A stretch of 64,000 nt of DNA from Papio anubis (taxonomy: Eukaryota; Chordata; Mammalia; Primates; Cercopithecidae): the NCBI RefSeq assembly GCF_008728515.1, contig NC_044979.1:165052782-165116781 (forward strand). Direction: 5' to 3'. Below the pieces are notes generated by a model, which saw only the letters and a list, made by a program, of their open reading frames with translations, had not been told where the DNA came from and ran no database searches. Position 1 is the stretch's first letter, and each line of letters starts with the position of its first letter. Below are positions 11,216-26,412 of the stretch, in pieces. Made by a program: the position numbers and the translations under genes.

Positions 11216-12373
11216 TGAAACTTCGTTTATCCTAAAGGACCTAGGCTCCTTCAGTTTTCACCACTTGAAGGTATTTTTCATGTCTGTAACTGTAGTAGAG
11301 AAAGATAAAATTTCTGGAGATGTTACCTATATGTAAGAGCATGGATCTGTATATTTTGAGTTGAGTTTTCATCCTAAACTTAAAAAGTGATTTTGAGTCT
11401 GAGGATTCTGAAGAGCAGCTTTGGCTGTTTTTACATGCTGTGGATGTCCATGAAAAGAATTAAGATATTGTAATACCTATTTTCTACTTCTAATCACTCC
11501 CTGGATTGAGAGAAGAAAGCAAATGCCAGGATGCATGGCTTCGACACAATTATCGCAAACTTTGTGTCACAATCACTACATTTTCCCAATGGTTTTGTTA
11601 CTTTAAGTGTGGTCTCCTTTTCCAGGAAAGCAGAATTTATGAGTTATGACAGTTCACCCAGTAATTTGTAAATATTGCTTAAATCCCTAGTTGGCCAGTC
11701 CGTACATGAAGGAACTGTTCAATTCTACAAAGTACATAATTGTAGTATAAATTTATTTGTTCACTTTCTACAGCAAAAATGAACCACTTATAATAATTAT
11801 TGTATTTTTTAAAATAATACTACCACTCAGAAGGAAATTTTATCATGTTGAGCTCCCTTCTGAGAGGTAGGTATTTTAGAATATGCATGCAAAACAGGAT
11901 AAGCAGAGGAAATCTTAACACCAATCAAAATGTCTCAGGAATGGCACAGGAATTCGTTTTAAACCAAAGTATTTGTGTGTCTCAATATTCTGAAGAATGG
12001 TTTTCAATGTAAATGAGCTCTTCAGAGTGAAAATTTCTGAGAAACTGCACATAAGATTTCAAATAACTGATTACATCAATCAAAGGGAAATTTCATCTGC
12101 TCGCAGATATAGCTATGGGTTGTATTTGCAAGACAGAACTTAGCTGAACTTGCATAGCTGTTTCCTGGCTCTCTTTTTATCCTCTAACTTCTTGTTTTAT
12201 TAGTTTCTCTTCCTCAGCCTGCTCCATAATATTGATATTTCCTGGGCTTGTTTGCTCATTTATTTATTTTACCATTCTCTCTTTCCTATTCACAATTCTT
12301 GGGTGATTTCATTGACCGTCATGACATTCATAGCCACTATATCTTTAGCCTACACCTTTGTCCTATGTGACAT
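11216..12373. other. Unidentified non-coding DNA
   Basis: Nothing recognised over more than 1 kb. Confidence 0.5.
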
Positions 12374-13677
12374 GAGGGAACTTCAAAAAATTCATTAAAA
12401 AATGAAATTAAAAGATAAAAATAAAAATATAAACCTTATTTCTGATCATATCATTCAACAAGTTTAAGATAGTTCTGTAAGCAATGATAGCAGCCATTTA
12501 GTCTATCTCTAAAGAACTGAGATTCCTGGGAATTTAACCATGTCAATGCATTCTTTTTCGCATTGCTAATGGAAGAAAAATGGGTTTCCCTTAAAGATTC
12601 TTTAAGATTAGGAAACAAAAAGAAGTAAGAAGGAGGCAAATCAGGACTGTAAGGTGGATGCCTAATGGTTACCCATCAAAACTTTCACAAAATTGCCCTT
12701 GTTTGAGAAATGAGCAGAAGCATTGTCATAGCAGAGGAGGACTCTCTGGTGAAGTTTTCCCAGGTACTTTTCTGCTAAAACTTTGGCCAACTTTCTTGTA
12801 ACACTCTCATAATAAGCAGATGTTATCATTTTTGGCCCTCCAAAAAATCGACAAGCAAAATGCCTTGAACGCCTTGAACATCCCCAAAAACTGTTGCCAT
12901 AACCTTAGCTCTTGAGCAGTTTGCTTTTACTTTGACTTGACCACATCCACCTCTTGATAGCCATTGCTTTGATTGTGCTTTGTCTTCAGGATCATGCTGG
13001 TGAAGCCATGTTTCATCTCCTATTAAATTCTTCAAAGAAATGCTTCAAGATCTTGATCCCACTTGCTTAAAATTTCCATTGAGAGCTCTGTTCTTGTCTG
13101 TAGCTGATCTGGGCACAACAGTTTTGGCACCCATCATCTGGAAAGTTTGCTCCATTTTAGTCTTTAAATCAGAAATGCGTAAGCTGAACAAATTGAGATG
13201 TCTATGGTGTTGGCTATTGTTTCTGCTGTTAATTGTTGATTGCCATCAATTAGAACACAACCAGATGAATCTTTTCCTTACAAATTGATGTGGATGCTCT
13301 ACTGCTAGAGGCTTCATCTTCAACATCATCTCTCATCCCATCTTAAAATGAGTTATTCATTTGTAAACTGTTTATTTCTTTGGGGCATTGTCCCATAAAC
13401 TTCTTGTAAAGCATCAGTGATTTTCATCATTCTTCCGCCTAAGCTCCATCATAAATTTGATGTTTGTTCTTCCTTCAATTTTAGCAGAATTTATGTTGCT
13501 CATATAGGAGCTCTTTTCAAACTGATGTCTTCTTCTTCTTAGTGCCTCAAACTAGATTGTGTTCAGATTTGTTATAATAAGTTAACGTGAGTTTATTTTG
13601 GTGCAAAAAATTGAAATCCTTGCATAATTCTTTCTCGTAATAAGCATTTTCCAGGAACTCTTTGAATGACCCTTGTA
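12374..13677 (-). mobile_element. Hsmar2 mariner DNA transposon, nearly full length
   Basis: About 1.3 kb, close to the full length of Hsmar2. The ends are decayed terminal inverted repeats: gagggaacttcaaaaaattc at left and, inverted, the segment ending aactctttgaatgacccttg at right. The region between translates on the minus strand as broken mariner transposase. A TA follows the right end; the left flank has lost it. The reading frame is disrupted by many stops and indels, so no active transposase is made. Confidence 0.88.
12826..13035 (-). pseudogene. Mariner transposase remnant (Hsmar2)
   Basis: Part of the dead Hsmar2 copy. The surviving frame contains GDETWLHQHDPEDKAQS near its start, corresponding to the DETW segment that carries the first aspartate of the mariner DD34D catalytic triad, followed by a diverged segment KVMATVFGDVQG matching the KVM.T.FWD block. 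The frame opens at an internal methionine and stops before the second aspartate. A separate minus-strand fragment at 12451-12639 is a C-terminal piece. DNA cut-and-paste activity is not possible from these pieces. Confidence 0.8.
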
Positions 13678-14668
13678 ATTTAAACTGCATTTGGATCTCT
13701 ACCTAAAGTAGAGCAACAAAATACACCAGTTTGCCTGAAACTCCCAGCTCTGCATCCTGGGAAAGTTTCTTTTCCAGATGTGAAGAATCCAGGCTTTGGG
13801 GGATGGACATGGAAGTTTGGGAGAAAGATACAAAACCCATCATCACCTTCAGACATAGGGGCTAAAGGCAACACTATTGTTAGTGTCAAATTGATAATGG
13901 CATACATTATCCACCTTACATTGCTGCAGTCACTGTTTTTCCCCAACCACTGGCACTGGCAACTGTAATTTGGGACTAACAATAATAGGTAATTAACTGT
14001 TGATTTTCTTCAAGTGATGCGTCCTAAACGGGCAACTTAAGTAGATTGCAATCATGATTGTTAACAATCTGTCTTTGACTTGGCCTGTAGATTAACTTTT
14101 GAGTTGTATTAACATAGAGAAGTTTTAAGTTGTTAAATGTTAAATATCATAAATATCGCTTTAAGAGAGACATGCCATTGACTTTACCCCACAGATATCA
14201 ATGATATATTTAAATAAAGAAAAAAGTTCTCAGAGGATTGGGAGAGAATAACGTCTATCCATTGGAGATGTATTTGTGGATATGCTAGTAGTGGAATAGG
14301 GTTAGTTTATTTGCCTCACTCAATTTTGGATGAAAACAAATGGGATCTGATTTTCTGTGAGATTAATATATTCCTTTAACTACATCCTAGTTCTGTGTGA
14401 CTGCACGTCTCAGAAGATCAAAATGGCAACAATTTAACCAGCAATATCTGTGGTTAATTTTCATGATGAGCAAGACAAATGTGAAAATATGCAATGGAAA
14501 ATGGTATTATGTTTAATGATTTAGATTAGAAGTATTTCCATTTAGGTAGCATGTGGCATTGAACTTGATTTATATAAAAATATGAGTGAAATTTATGTTT
14601 TACTTCTACAGCCGATTATGTTTGACTGAGGGAGAAGCTTTTGCAGTGCTGTTCCTTGGGGACTTGCT
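13678..14668. other. Unidentified non-coding DNA
   Basis: A 100-codon minus frame (13680-13982) and a 62-codon plus frame overlap here without recognisable motifs. No repeat recognised. Confidence 0.5.
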
Positions 14669-14742
14669 ACTACTAAATGAATATCTGCCATATATTTTGA
14701 GATTTTTCTATGCTTCAATTTACCATGTATGGTTTGTGTACA
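14669..14742 (+). repeat. Inverted repeat, left arm (74 bp)
   Basis: Starts actactaaatgaatatctg and ends ccatgtatggtttgtgtaca. It is the reverse complement of 15346-15419 with 3 mismatches in 74 positions and no gaps. At two mismatches this arm reads CA where the other arm, in the same reading, has CG, so they look like CpG decay. The arms are separated by 603 bases. I do not recognise the arm as a known transposon terminus. Confidence 0.95.
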
Positions 14743-15345
14743 CAATTTTCAAATTCTAAATACCAACATAGGAGAGCTTTATCCAGAGATGTGCTGGTAA
14801 ATATTTAAGAATCAGCTCTCAAAACTATACATATGTTTACATACAAATTTATTATAAATTTTACTGATATTAGAATGTATACCAAAAACTTATATATAAT
14901 AATAAAATACACAATGCTATTTATCGTAAATTCTATATAGCCAATTGAGTCTTGCTGTATTCTAGCTATATGAACATTTTTCCCGATGTTTGCTAAATTT
15001 GTATATCTGTACCCAGCTTATAGTTGAAATTTGAACAGAGTTTTATAAAGCTGCATCCTAATCCACTAATTTTTTTCCAAAACATCGTTGTAATTGCATC
15101 TGTGAGTTACTTTAAAACTATCTCCCAGTCTTATGCAAATTATGTTCATTAAACTAAAACCTCTTTTAGCTTCAGCACTTGACATGGTGCATTTTTAAGT
15201 TAAATCTGAATTATTTTTGTTTTTTTTAATTTAAGTTTTGAAGAAGATGATTGTTTTGCTCGACAATCACATCAACCTCTGTTAGTATTTATAGATGTAG
15301 ATTTACAAGGGGTAAATATTTCCATGATTGCCATGGGAATATTTA
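14743..15345. other. Spacer between inverted-repeat arms
   Basis: AT-rich, no open frame of note, no recognised repeat. Confidence 0.6.
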
Positions 15346-15419
15346 TGTACACAAACCATACATGGTAAATCGAAGCATAGAAAAATCTCAAAATGTACGG
15401 CAGATATTCATTTAGTAGT
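15346..15419 (-). repeat. Inverted repeat, right arm (74 bp)
   Basis: Partner of 14669-14742. It retains two CpG sites (near 15371 and 15398) that are CA or TG in the left arm, so it is likely closer to the ancestral sequence. Confidence 0.95.
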
Positions 15420-15975
15420 TACAATTTACTAACATAATGTCACTCAGTGCAGTTAAAAGAGATGCACAGTAGCACATCATTGTATATGGCATTTTTAGTA
15501 TATGGATATAGTAGATGTAAAACTGCAGGGCATAGGTAATAGTAAAATACGGTAAAATAATTAGTTTTCCTATTATATTTACTATGTATTTTTAATATTT
15601 ACTACTTTTATTTTAATAAAAGATACTTAATTGTAAGTTTATGTAATTCAATTTTTTCATGATGGCAGTGTTTAACAATAGGCTTGCAACGTTCCTGAAA
15701 ATTTAACAGTTGGCTCTTTTGAGCCAATACAAACTGGCTCCAGAACATCATTGGCCTAATCTGAGGAGGCTTATTTAATCTGAAGAGGCTTATAAATAAA
15801 AATGCCCCACTTCAAAGCACCTCCATCACTACCACTCCATCCAGGCTATTGGCCTTCCTTTCTAGAATTACAGCGTAGCCTTCACTCTGTCCTTCTGGCT
15901 TCCACTCTGGCCAATTGGTCCACTTCTCACACTATAGTCAGAGTGATCCTTTTAATGGATATACTGGATCATAGC
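15420..15975. other. Unidentified non-coding DNA with a small hairpin
   Basis: Contains a perfect 7-bp stem with a T4 loop (ttggctc at 15710-15716, gagccaa at 15721-15727). Also a short local repeat of the phrase ctgaggaggctta/ctgaagaggctta (15760-15792). Otherwise unidentified. Confidence 0.5.
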
Positions 15976-16152
15976 CCTTTCCTTTCCCCTTTCCTTTCCC
16001 CCTTCCTTTCCCCCTTCCTTTCCCCTTTCCTTTCCCCTTTCCTTTCCTTTCCCCTTTCCTTTCCTTTCCCCTTTCCTTTCCCCTCCCCCTCCCCCTCCCC
16101 CTCCCCCTCCCCTTCCCCTTCCCCTTCCCCTTCCCCTTTCCTTTCCTTTCCT
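15976..16152. repeat. CCTTT/CCCCCT pyrimidine satellite-like tract
   Basis: Uninterrupted C/T tract. The left part is built of CTTTCC and CCCCTTTC units; the right part (about 16078-16137) is (CCCCCT)n then (CCCCTT)n. It merges into the poly-T tail position of the following antisense Alu, so it probably grew from that tail. The long low-complexity frames on both strands here (Lys/Gly/Arg-rich or Ser/Pro/Phe-rich) are artefacts of the repeat. Confidence 0.95.
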
Positions 16153-16422
<270 letters not shown>

Positions 16423-16424
16423 TC

Positions 16425-17045
16425 CTTTTATCAAAGTTCTTTATTCTTTATTGGCTTCCCTTCTTACTCAAAATTGAACTCAACGTTCTTGTCACCATTG
16501 CCTCTTGGACGTAGCTCCAATGACCTTTGCTTGTCCTGTTTTCTACCAATTGCCCAACATTTTGCTCTCATTTCATTTGCGTTCTGTTTTCTACAAATTC
16601 CCCAACACTTTGCTCTCATCTCTTTTGCTTTCTTGTGGTTCTTCCCACACAGCAGAGAACTTGCCTCAGTGCACGTTGTACTTCGCTTTCTTGGCCTGAT
16701 ATGCAGGGACCTCCAACCTGCACACTCCTAAAATTGCCTGGTCTCCAAACTAATGTTACCTTCTCAAAGAGACGTCCCTGCCTATCTGAGTCAGAGCACA
16801 CTCCTAAAACTCTAGACTGCCTGTTTTCTTTCCCCATACTCTACATCTCATTGGTCTTCATAGCATGGTTCAGAACCTACTATGTCACATATTCTTTTTT
16901 TTTAAATTTTCCATCTCCCCAACAAGAACATAGATTTCATGAAATAAAGGACTTTGCTTTATTCATCGTGGATCTCCAGAGCCTAAAAAGCTATCTGACA
17001 TAGAATGCTAACTGATAAATAAATATTCATTGAATGCATGGATGG
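16425..17045 (+). mobile_element. L2 LINE 3' end
   Basis: Sense-orientation L2: the block equivalent to ccttctcagtgaggccttcc (near 16755-16780), the gaacatagatttcatgaaat/aaggactttgctttattcat region, and the terminus aataaatattcattgaatgc followed by a degenerate TGAA/TGGA tail. The frames 16474-17003 on the plus strand are read across this L2 and are not genes. Confidence 0.8.
16537..16632. repeat. 48-bp tandem duplication inside L2
   Basis: Two adjacent 48-base copies (16537-16584 and 16585-16632), each starting tgttttctac and containing ttgctctcat, about 87 percent identical. Confidence 0.85.
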
Positions 17046-17449
17046 ATCCTTATTAGAAATGACTCTGAAATGTGTTCCTTTTGGATGAATTCCATCCCTG
17101 TTTCTCTCAGCATAAGGGTGGTTCAGTGGCAAGAAGGGGTCAAGTCTTACTAATAAAGGGAGACTGTGTCCATTTAGAGGGGTACCTGTTTCTAATTCTC
17201 ACAAAGGTACAATATGAGCTGGTGACAGTCCTAATTTCATCCTATTGATGGATATAATTTTATGTCTTTAATGCATATAAAAATTATCTCAATTATGAGA
17301 TAATTTCTTCCTCATTGCACCCCAAATCTTTTAGTGGCTTAAAACAACTTATATATGCTATTCTCTCTTGGGGACAGGTGGATATGACTAAGTAACCATA
17401 TTATACTTGTATGCAGGGTGAATCTGGATAACCAAAAGTTGAAAACATC
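17046..17449. other. Unidentified non-coding DNA
   Basis: A short self-complementary A/T segment (attatctcaattatgagataat, near 17282) is the only structure seen. Confidence 0.5.
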
Positions 17450-17807
17450 GGCCAGGCATGGTGGCTCACGACTGTAATCCCAGCACTTTGGGAGATCAAG
17501 ACAGGTGGATCACCTAGGGTCAGGAGTTCGAGACCAGCCTGACCTTGGGAGTTCGAGACGAGTGGATCACCAAAGGTCAGGAATTCAAGACCAGTCTGAC
17601 CGATATGGCGAAACCCTGTCTCTATTAAAATTACAAAAATTAGCCAGACATGGTAGCATGCACCTGTAGTCCCAGCTACTTGGGAGGCTGAGGCAGGAGA
17701 ATCGCTTGAACCTGGGAGGCAGAGGTTGCAGTAAGCCTAGGTCACGCCACTGCACTCCAACCTGGGCGACAGAGCAAGACTCCGTCTCAAAAAGGAAAAA
17801 AAAAAAA
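17450..17807 (+). mobile_element. AluS with an internal 57-bp tandem duplication
   Basis: Complete Alu from ggccaggcatggtggctcac to a poly-A tail, flanked by the target-site duplication agttgaaaacatc (left copy ending 17449, right copy 17808-17820). The left monomer contains a duplicated block: gtggatcacc...agcctgac at 17505-17543 and again at 17562-17600, spacing 57 bases, which makes the element about 60 bases longer than standard. Some differences between the copies show the duplication is not recent. Confidence 0.93.
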
Positions 17808-17820
17808 AGTTGAAAACATC

Positions 17821-18149
17821 TTTGAAGAGATTGGTGCATTGCCAATACTAAAGAAAAGGGAATAAGTAAAAGAAATTAAGGATGGTCACAACATATAAAG
17901 AATATTAAGTGAAATAGAAAAAGAAATCAAGCCAAATGTTTTCCCCTAGCAAGACCCCAAAACAAAATTAAGTCTAAAGACATAGAAAGCAATTAAAATT
18001 CATTGTAGTGATTGGGCTCATAGAATATTTGTAAACAGCCTATTTCCTTTTAGGCCTCGGTTTCATTACCTGTGAAGCAGGCATTGTTGTATTGATCTCC
18101 TCAGAGTTATAAAAATCAGATACTGTCTGAAATAAATAAATTAAAATTT
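17821..18149. other. Unidentified non-coding DNA
   Basis: Nothing recognised. Confidence 0.5.
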
Positions 18150-18453
18150 TATTATTATTATTATTTTTTTTTTGAGATGGAGTTTCTCTTTGTTGCCTAG
18201 GCTGGAGTGCAGTGGTGCAATCACAGCTCACAGCAGCCTCAGCAACCTGGACTCAAGTGATTCTCCAACTTCAGCCTCCTAAGTAGCTGGGACCACAGGT
18301 GCCTGTTACCACCTGGCTAACTTTTTTTATATTTGTAGAGACAAGGTGTCACTATGGTGGCCAGGGTGGTTTGGAACTCCTGACTTCAAGTGATCCTTCC
18401 TCCTCGGCCTCCCAAAGTGCTGGGATTGCAGGCATGAGACACTGTACCTGGCC
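18150..18453 (-). mobile_element. Alu (AluJ/S)
   Basis: Antisense Alu with an ATT-rich tail at left (ttattattattatt), body gagatggagtttctctttgt onward, ending gtacctggccc at right. Moderately diverged. Confidence 0.9.
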
Positions 18454-18515
18454 CTGAAAACTAGTATTATTAACCTTAAGGATATGTTTTATAAATTCCT
18501 TTAAATATTTATTAA

Positions 18516-20924
<2,409 letters not shown>

Positions 20925-21525
20925 GTATGCATTCATTTGAAATATTTATTGACTGCCTACAACATGCCAGAATGGTTTTGAGGCAATAGGGGTACAAGAG
21001 TGAAAAAGGTAGACCAAGTTGCTGCCTTTGTGAAAATTATAGTACATTGGAGAAAAAGGACATTAAAATTATAATATAATGACGGGCAGTGAAAAGTGCT
21101 GTGATTACAAATAAAGCAGAATGAGGAGGTTAAGAGTGATGGAGACGGACTCCTGTTTCAGATAGGATGGTCCAGGTAGGGCTCTCTGGCAAGGTGACAT
21201 TTAAATAGAGATCTGAATGTGATGAGAATGAGAAGACATTCTAGGGAAAGGAAATGGAATAAGGAAAGGTGGGAGACGAAGGATAGTTCCGATAACAGGT
21301 GGTTCTATGTGGATGGAGCTTGAAGTCATGTAAAATTACAGAAGTAGAGACAAAAAAGGGATGTGGGAGAATATTTGTAGGGATTGCAAACTGCACTGAA
21401 GAGTTTAGATTTTTCCTAAAATCCAAAAGGCAGTGTGGAATTGAAGAAGTTTAAGGAGAGATAAGACCAAGCTAGAGCGTTTAGCCGGTTACTCTGGCAG
21501 TAGTATGAAGATTAGGAAGAGTAAA
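20925..21525 (-). mobile_element. L2 LINE fragment (about 600 bp)
   Basis: Antisense L2: gaaatatttattgactgcct, caacatgccagaatggtttt, ggggtacaagagtg, then more 5' L2 blocks (ggcaaggtgacatttaaata, ttactctggcagtagtatga). One of the longest L2 remnants in the window. Confidence 0.82.
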
Positions 21526-22474
<949 letters not shown>

Positions 22475-24589
22475 TATTTTCTTAATTAACTGAAATCCTC
22501 ACAACGAGCCCATGAGGCAGCTCAGAAACCTTGTTCAGAGAAATAAGGAGGTGGGAATGGAGAGACTTCTGCCAGAACAATGTCTTTGAACTCCTTCAGT
22601 GCCACATGCCGAAATCAAACAGCAAACTGCCATCAAAGAGTATCTTTAACAATCTATTAGCCAATTCAATTAGTTACTCCTTTAATGTTTTGATAGTGAA
22701 ATATTTGAAAGTGCTCAATCTGCTAAAAGATTTGTTACATGGGAACCATGGTTACCAATCACAGAGGGATCATTATACCTATGACGAGGCAGTGCAGACG
22801 ACTGGGGGGTTGAGAGGTTGGCCTCTTCTTTGCTGAGGGAGGGAAGGGCAATTCACCAAGTAGATAACTGAAGTGTTCTACTTTCTCAAGAAGATCGATT
22901 TCAGGAAAGATGACTATGGAAGCTGAAGATGTAGGAACCAACTCCCTTAAACACCTTACTGCTCTTGTTTCTCTCGGAAAGCCTTTCTGTACTACCAGGG
23001 CCATATGTACTCGATCCTCAGATACCTGGTTAATCCCAGCCCTTCCCATTGCCCTTTTGCCAGGGCCTTCTTGGAATGCATACTCAATGTTCCTCTAAAT
23101 TATCCTTTCCGGTGCTTTTCTTGTCTTAAGACACTTTGCAACCTTTTAAAACTATACTCTTCACAATTTAGGCAACTGAGTTCCTAAGATATTAAATGGC
23201 TCTCTCAGGCCATGACTTGAAACTGGAGACCAGATTTTTATTATATTGATCAGTTCTTCTAATGATGTTCAGTCCTGGACTGGTTAATTTATGTTTTTTA
23301 TTAGAGCATCAATGCATATTTTTGTCACTGCAAAACAGCAATAGTGACATTTTAAAAGGGAACAAACTGTGAGAAAAGTGGGAGATGGCGGGGGGCATTT
23401 CTGAAATCATTGTGAATGTAGCTGCTATTTAGTTCCTTATCAGCTAAGAAACGTATTTTTAAAAATTGTAATAAGGAAAACAGATTTTCCTATTTCTACC
23501 TTTGGAATTCTAGAACCATTTCAAAATTATATTGATAAAAAATAACTAAATTTCAACAGTCTACATTCCTACTAGAAGACACATATTTCTTGAAGGATAC
23601 AAAAGCCATCTTGCTGTATTAATTTACATATAGAAGGTTTCAGAGCTTGCTAGTTGAATGATCTGTTGGAATATGACCATTTTTATTAAACTATCATATT
23701 TTAACTTCTCCAACAGTTATGTTTATAGTGTAAAATCTCATTGGGGATTTTTACATGTTTCCACAGGTGGAGTGGTAGAAAATTGATTGCTGTTGTTTCA
23801 TTTGACAAATTCTTGGATTTTCATATATTTTCTTGCATTTACCCATCACTAGGAAATGGACTGCTGTTACTTGCCAGGCCTTTGCTGTGAGAAGGAAACA
23901 GAGTCCTTTTGAAAGCTGTGGGTGATGTTTGTGAATATTTAATGATGGAGAAGTTACAATGGCCTCATTTACAGTGATACATCAAAATTAATTTCATGGT
24001 ATTTTGTTAAGGAAATACTCTTAACCATATGCCTTCAAATAAAAATAAATTAGTTAGCAAAACTCTGACAAGAAAAATATCTAATTCTGCAAAGTCTTTG
24101 GATGCAAGATTTCCTTAAACAAAAATAGAATCATTCATGCAAACATGATTGAGTTCAATTTATTTCTGTTGTTCAAAAGGAATCAGGAAAAAAAAACATT
24201 TCTGTCTTCTGATGCTTCCAACTCAAACGGAAAGTCTTTAATTGAGTCTCATGTTTTTATTAGAAATATATTAAATGCAAAATTAAGTAGAAAGAGAGAG
24301 AACCACACAAACATAGAAGGATATTAAATACTTGGATTGGAGACACTGAGCAGATCCTTCAAGTACAACATCCATTTCCTGGGCCCAGAACAACATTGTA
24401 TATTATTGAGTCACCCAACCCATCTCTAAAGTCAATTTCAGAGAAAAGAGCCTAGCTCCATCTAAACTCACGGAACATTAATCCCTGCTGAATAATAAAC
24501 CTCACTGCGTGGTTCAGTAAACATATGGACTAAAAGTGGTTTCATGGATGAATTTCTTGTACACATTTTACTTTTTGCCATGTGATGTT
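22475..24589. other. Long unidentified stretch
   Basis: Frames of 101 codons (22531-22836) and 96 codons on the opposite strand (22759-23049) overlap without known motifs. No repeat is recognised in about 2.1 kb, so conserved elements are possible but not demonstrable here. Confidence 0.5.
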
Positions 24590-25000
24590 TTAAAATCTTG
24601 TATACAGTCAAATTTATCAGTTTTTGAAATTGTACCTGGATTTTCTTAAACTTAGATTCTAAAGAAATTTACTCACGCTTTCTTCTAGTATGGTTTCATA
24701 TTTTGCACATTTGGAGTGTATTTTATGTACATAGTGAATCTGAGGTTACATTTTTCCGAATAGCTATCCAGTTTCATCCACTCCATTTATTAAAAAGAAC
24801 ATTTTTCTCATTGCTTTGAGACGGCACTTTAATTGCTTCTAAATTTCCACAAACAAGCTTGAGTCTGTTTCTGCATATTCTATGCTGTTTCTCTGATATG
24901 TCTGTCTAGGAATGCTCTAGTACCACTGTTTTAATTATAGAGCCTTTATTGGATGGTTTCATGCTGGACGGGGCTAGTCCCCTCCCCACCTCTTTTTTTT
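24590..25000 (-). mobile_element. Old L1 (L1M class) fragment
   Basis: Antisense old L1: ttcttctagtatggtttcat, ccactccatttattaaaaag, tctgatatgtctgtctagga, tagtaccactgttttaatta. These follow the order of the well-known antisense L1M 3' ORF2 region. Confidence 0.7.
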
Positions 25001-25132
25001 GTTTTTTTTTTTTCAAGGTGTTCTTAGATATTTCTGCATGTTTCTATAGGAGGTTTCAATCCTAGGGGTAAAGTGTCAGAATCTCTGTACCAAACTCCCA
25101 AATAAATATATGTAAATGTATACATACAGAGC

Positions 25133-25260
25133 AAGATGAAGCAAATGTGGCAGAATGGTATCAAGTGATGACTCACTGAAGGGCATATGGGTGTTTATAG
25201 AATTCTTGCAACTTTTCTCTTGCTTTAAAAAATTTCAAAATAAAATGTTGGGAGAAAATC
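25133..25260 (+). mobile_element. Old L1 3' end
   Basis: Sense 3' terminus of an L1M element: gaagcaaatgtggcagaatg, gggcatatgggtgtttatag, ttcaaaataaaatgttggga, then an A-rich end. Separate from, and opposite in orientation to, the L1 fragment to its left. Confidence 0.65.
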
Positions 25261-25388
25261 AAAGAAACAAGTTGGAGAAAAGTTAAAGTGGTTACCATTT
25301 GTGCTTTGGAAGAGGGCGGACAGACATGGGAGTGGGAAAGTGGTTCTTCAGCATGTACTTTAAAATAATATTTAGTCTGGGCATTACA

Positions 25389-25662
25389 GGCCATGCCTGT
25401 AATCCCAGCACTTTGGGAGGCCTAGGCGGATGAATTACCTGAGGTTAGGAGTTTGAGCATAGCCTGGCCAACATAGTGAAACTCTGTCGCTACTAAAAAT
25501 ACAAAATTAGCTGGGCGTGGTGGTGTGCACCTGTAATCCCAGCTATTCAGGAGGCTGAGGCAGGAGAATCGCTTGAACCCGGGAGGCAAAGGTTGCAGTA
25601 AGCCGAGAGGGAGCCACTGCATTCCAGCGTGGGTGATAGAGTGAGACTCTGTCTCAGAAAGA
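25389..25662 (+). mobile_element. AluS, 5' end truncated
   Basis: Begins at ggccatgcctgtaatcccag, lacking about 15-20 bases of the canonical 5' end, and continues to a tail with a TA run (aaatatatatatata). Typical AluS left-arm wording with moderate divergence. Confidence 0.9.
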
Positions 25663-25697
25663 AAATATATATATATAAAAGTAATAATATTTTTTTT

Positions 25698-26045
<348 letters not shown>

Positions 26046-26170
26046 TCAAAGGAAAACATAAATCAAGTGAAAATTAATATAATTACCTCAAAATATGGAA
26101 GTTATGAAATGAATTTTAGGCTAATGTCAAATTTGGCCCGTGTTTAAACGGTGTCATAAAATGCTTGAGG

Positions 26171-26397
26171 AATAACACACCCTGGGGCCTTTCATCGGAC
26201 AGAGCGTGGTAGAAAGGAGAAGATCAGGAAAAATAACTAATGGGTACTAGGCTTAACACCTGGGTGATGAAACAATCTGTACAACAAACCCCCATGACAC
26301 AAGTTTACCTGTGTAACAAACCTGTACTTGTACCCCTGAACTTAAAATACAAGTTAAAAAAATAGAAATTCATGTACATAAGTTATAAGTTATAAAA
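26171..26397 (+). mobile_element. 5'-truncated primate L1 (L1PA/L1PB) 3' UTR
   Basis: Sense L1 3' end: gatcaggaaaaataactaat, gggtactaggcttaacacct, gggtgatgaaacaatctgta, acccctgaacttaaaataca, then an A-rich tail. Flanked by a 15-base duplication, ataaaatgcttgagg (26156-26170) and ataaaattcttgagg (26398-26412), 14 of 15 identical, so both insertion boundaries are known. Only about 190 bases of the L1 were inserted. Confidence 0.92.
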
Positions 26398-26412
26398 ATA
26401 AAATTCTTGAGG

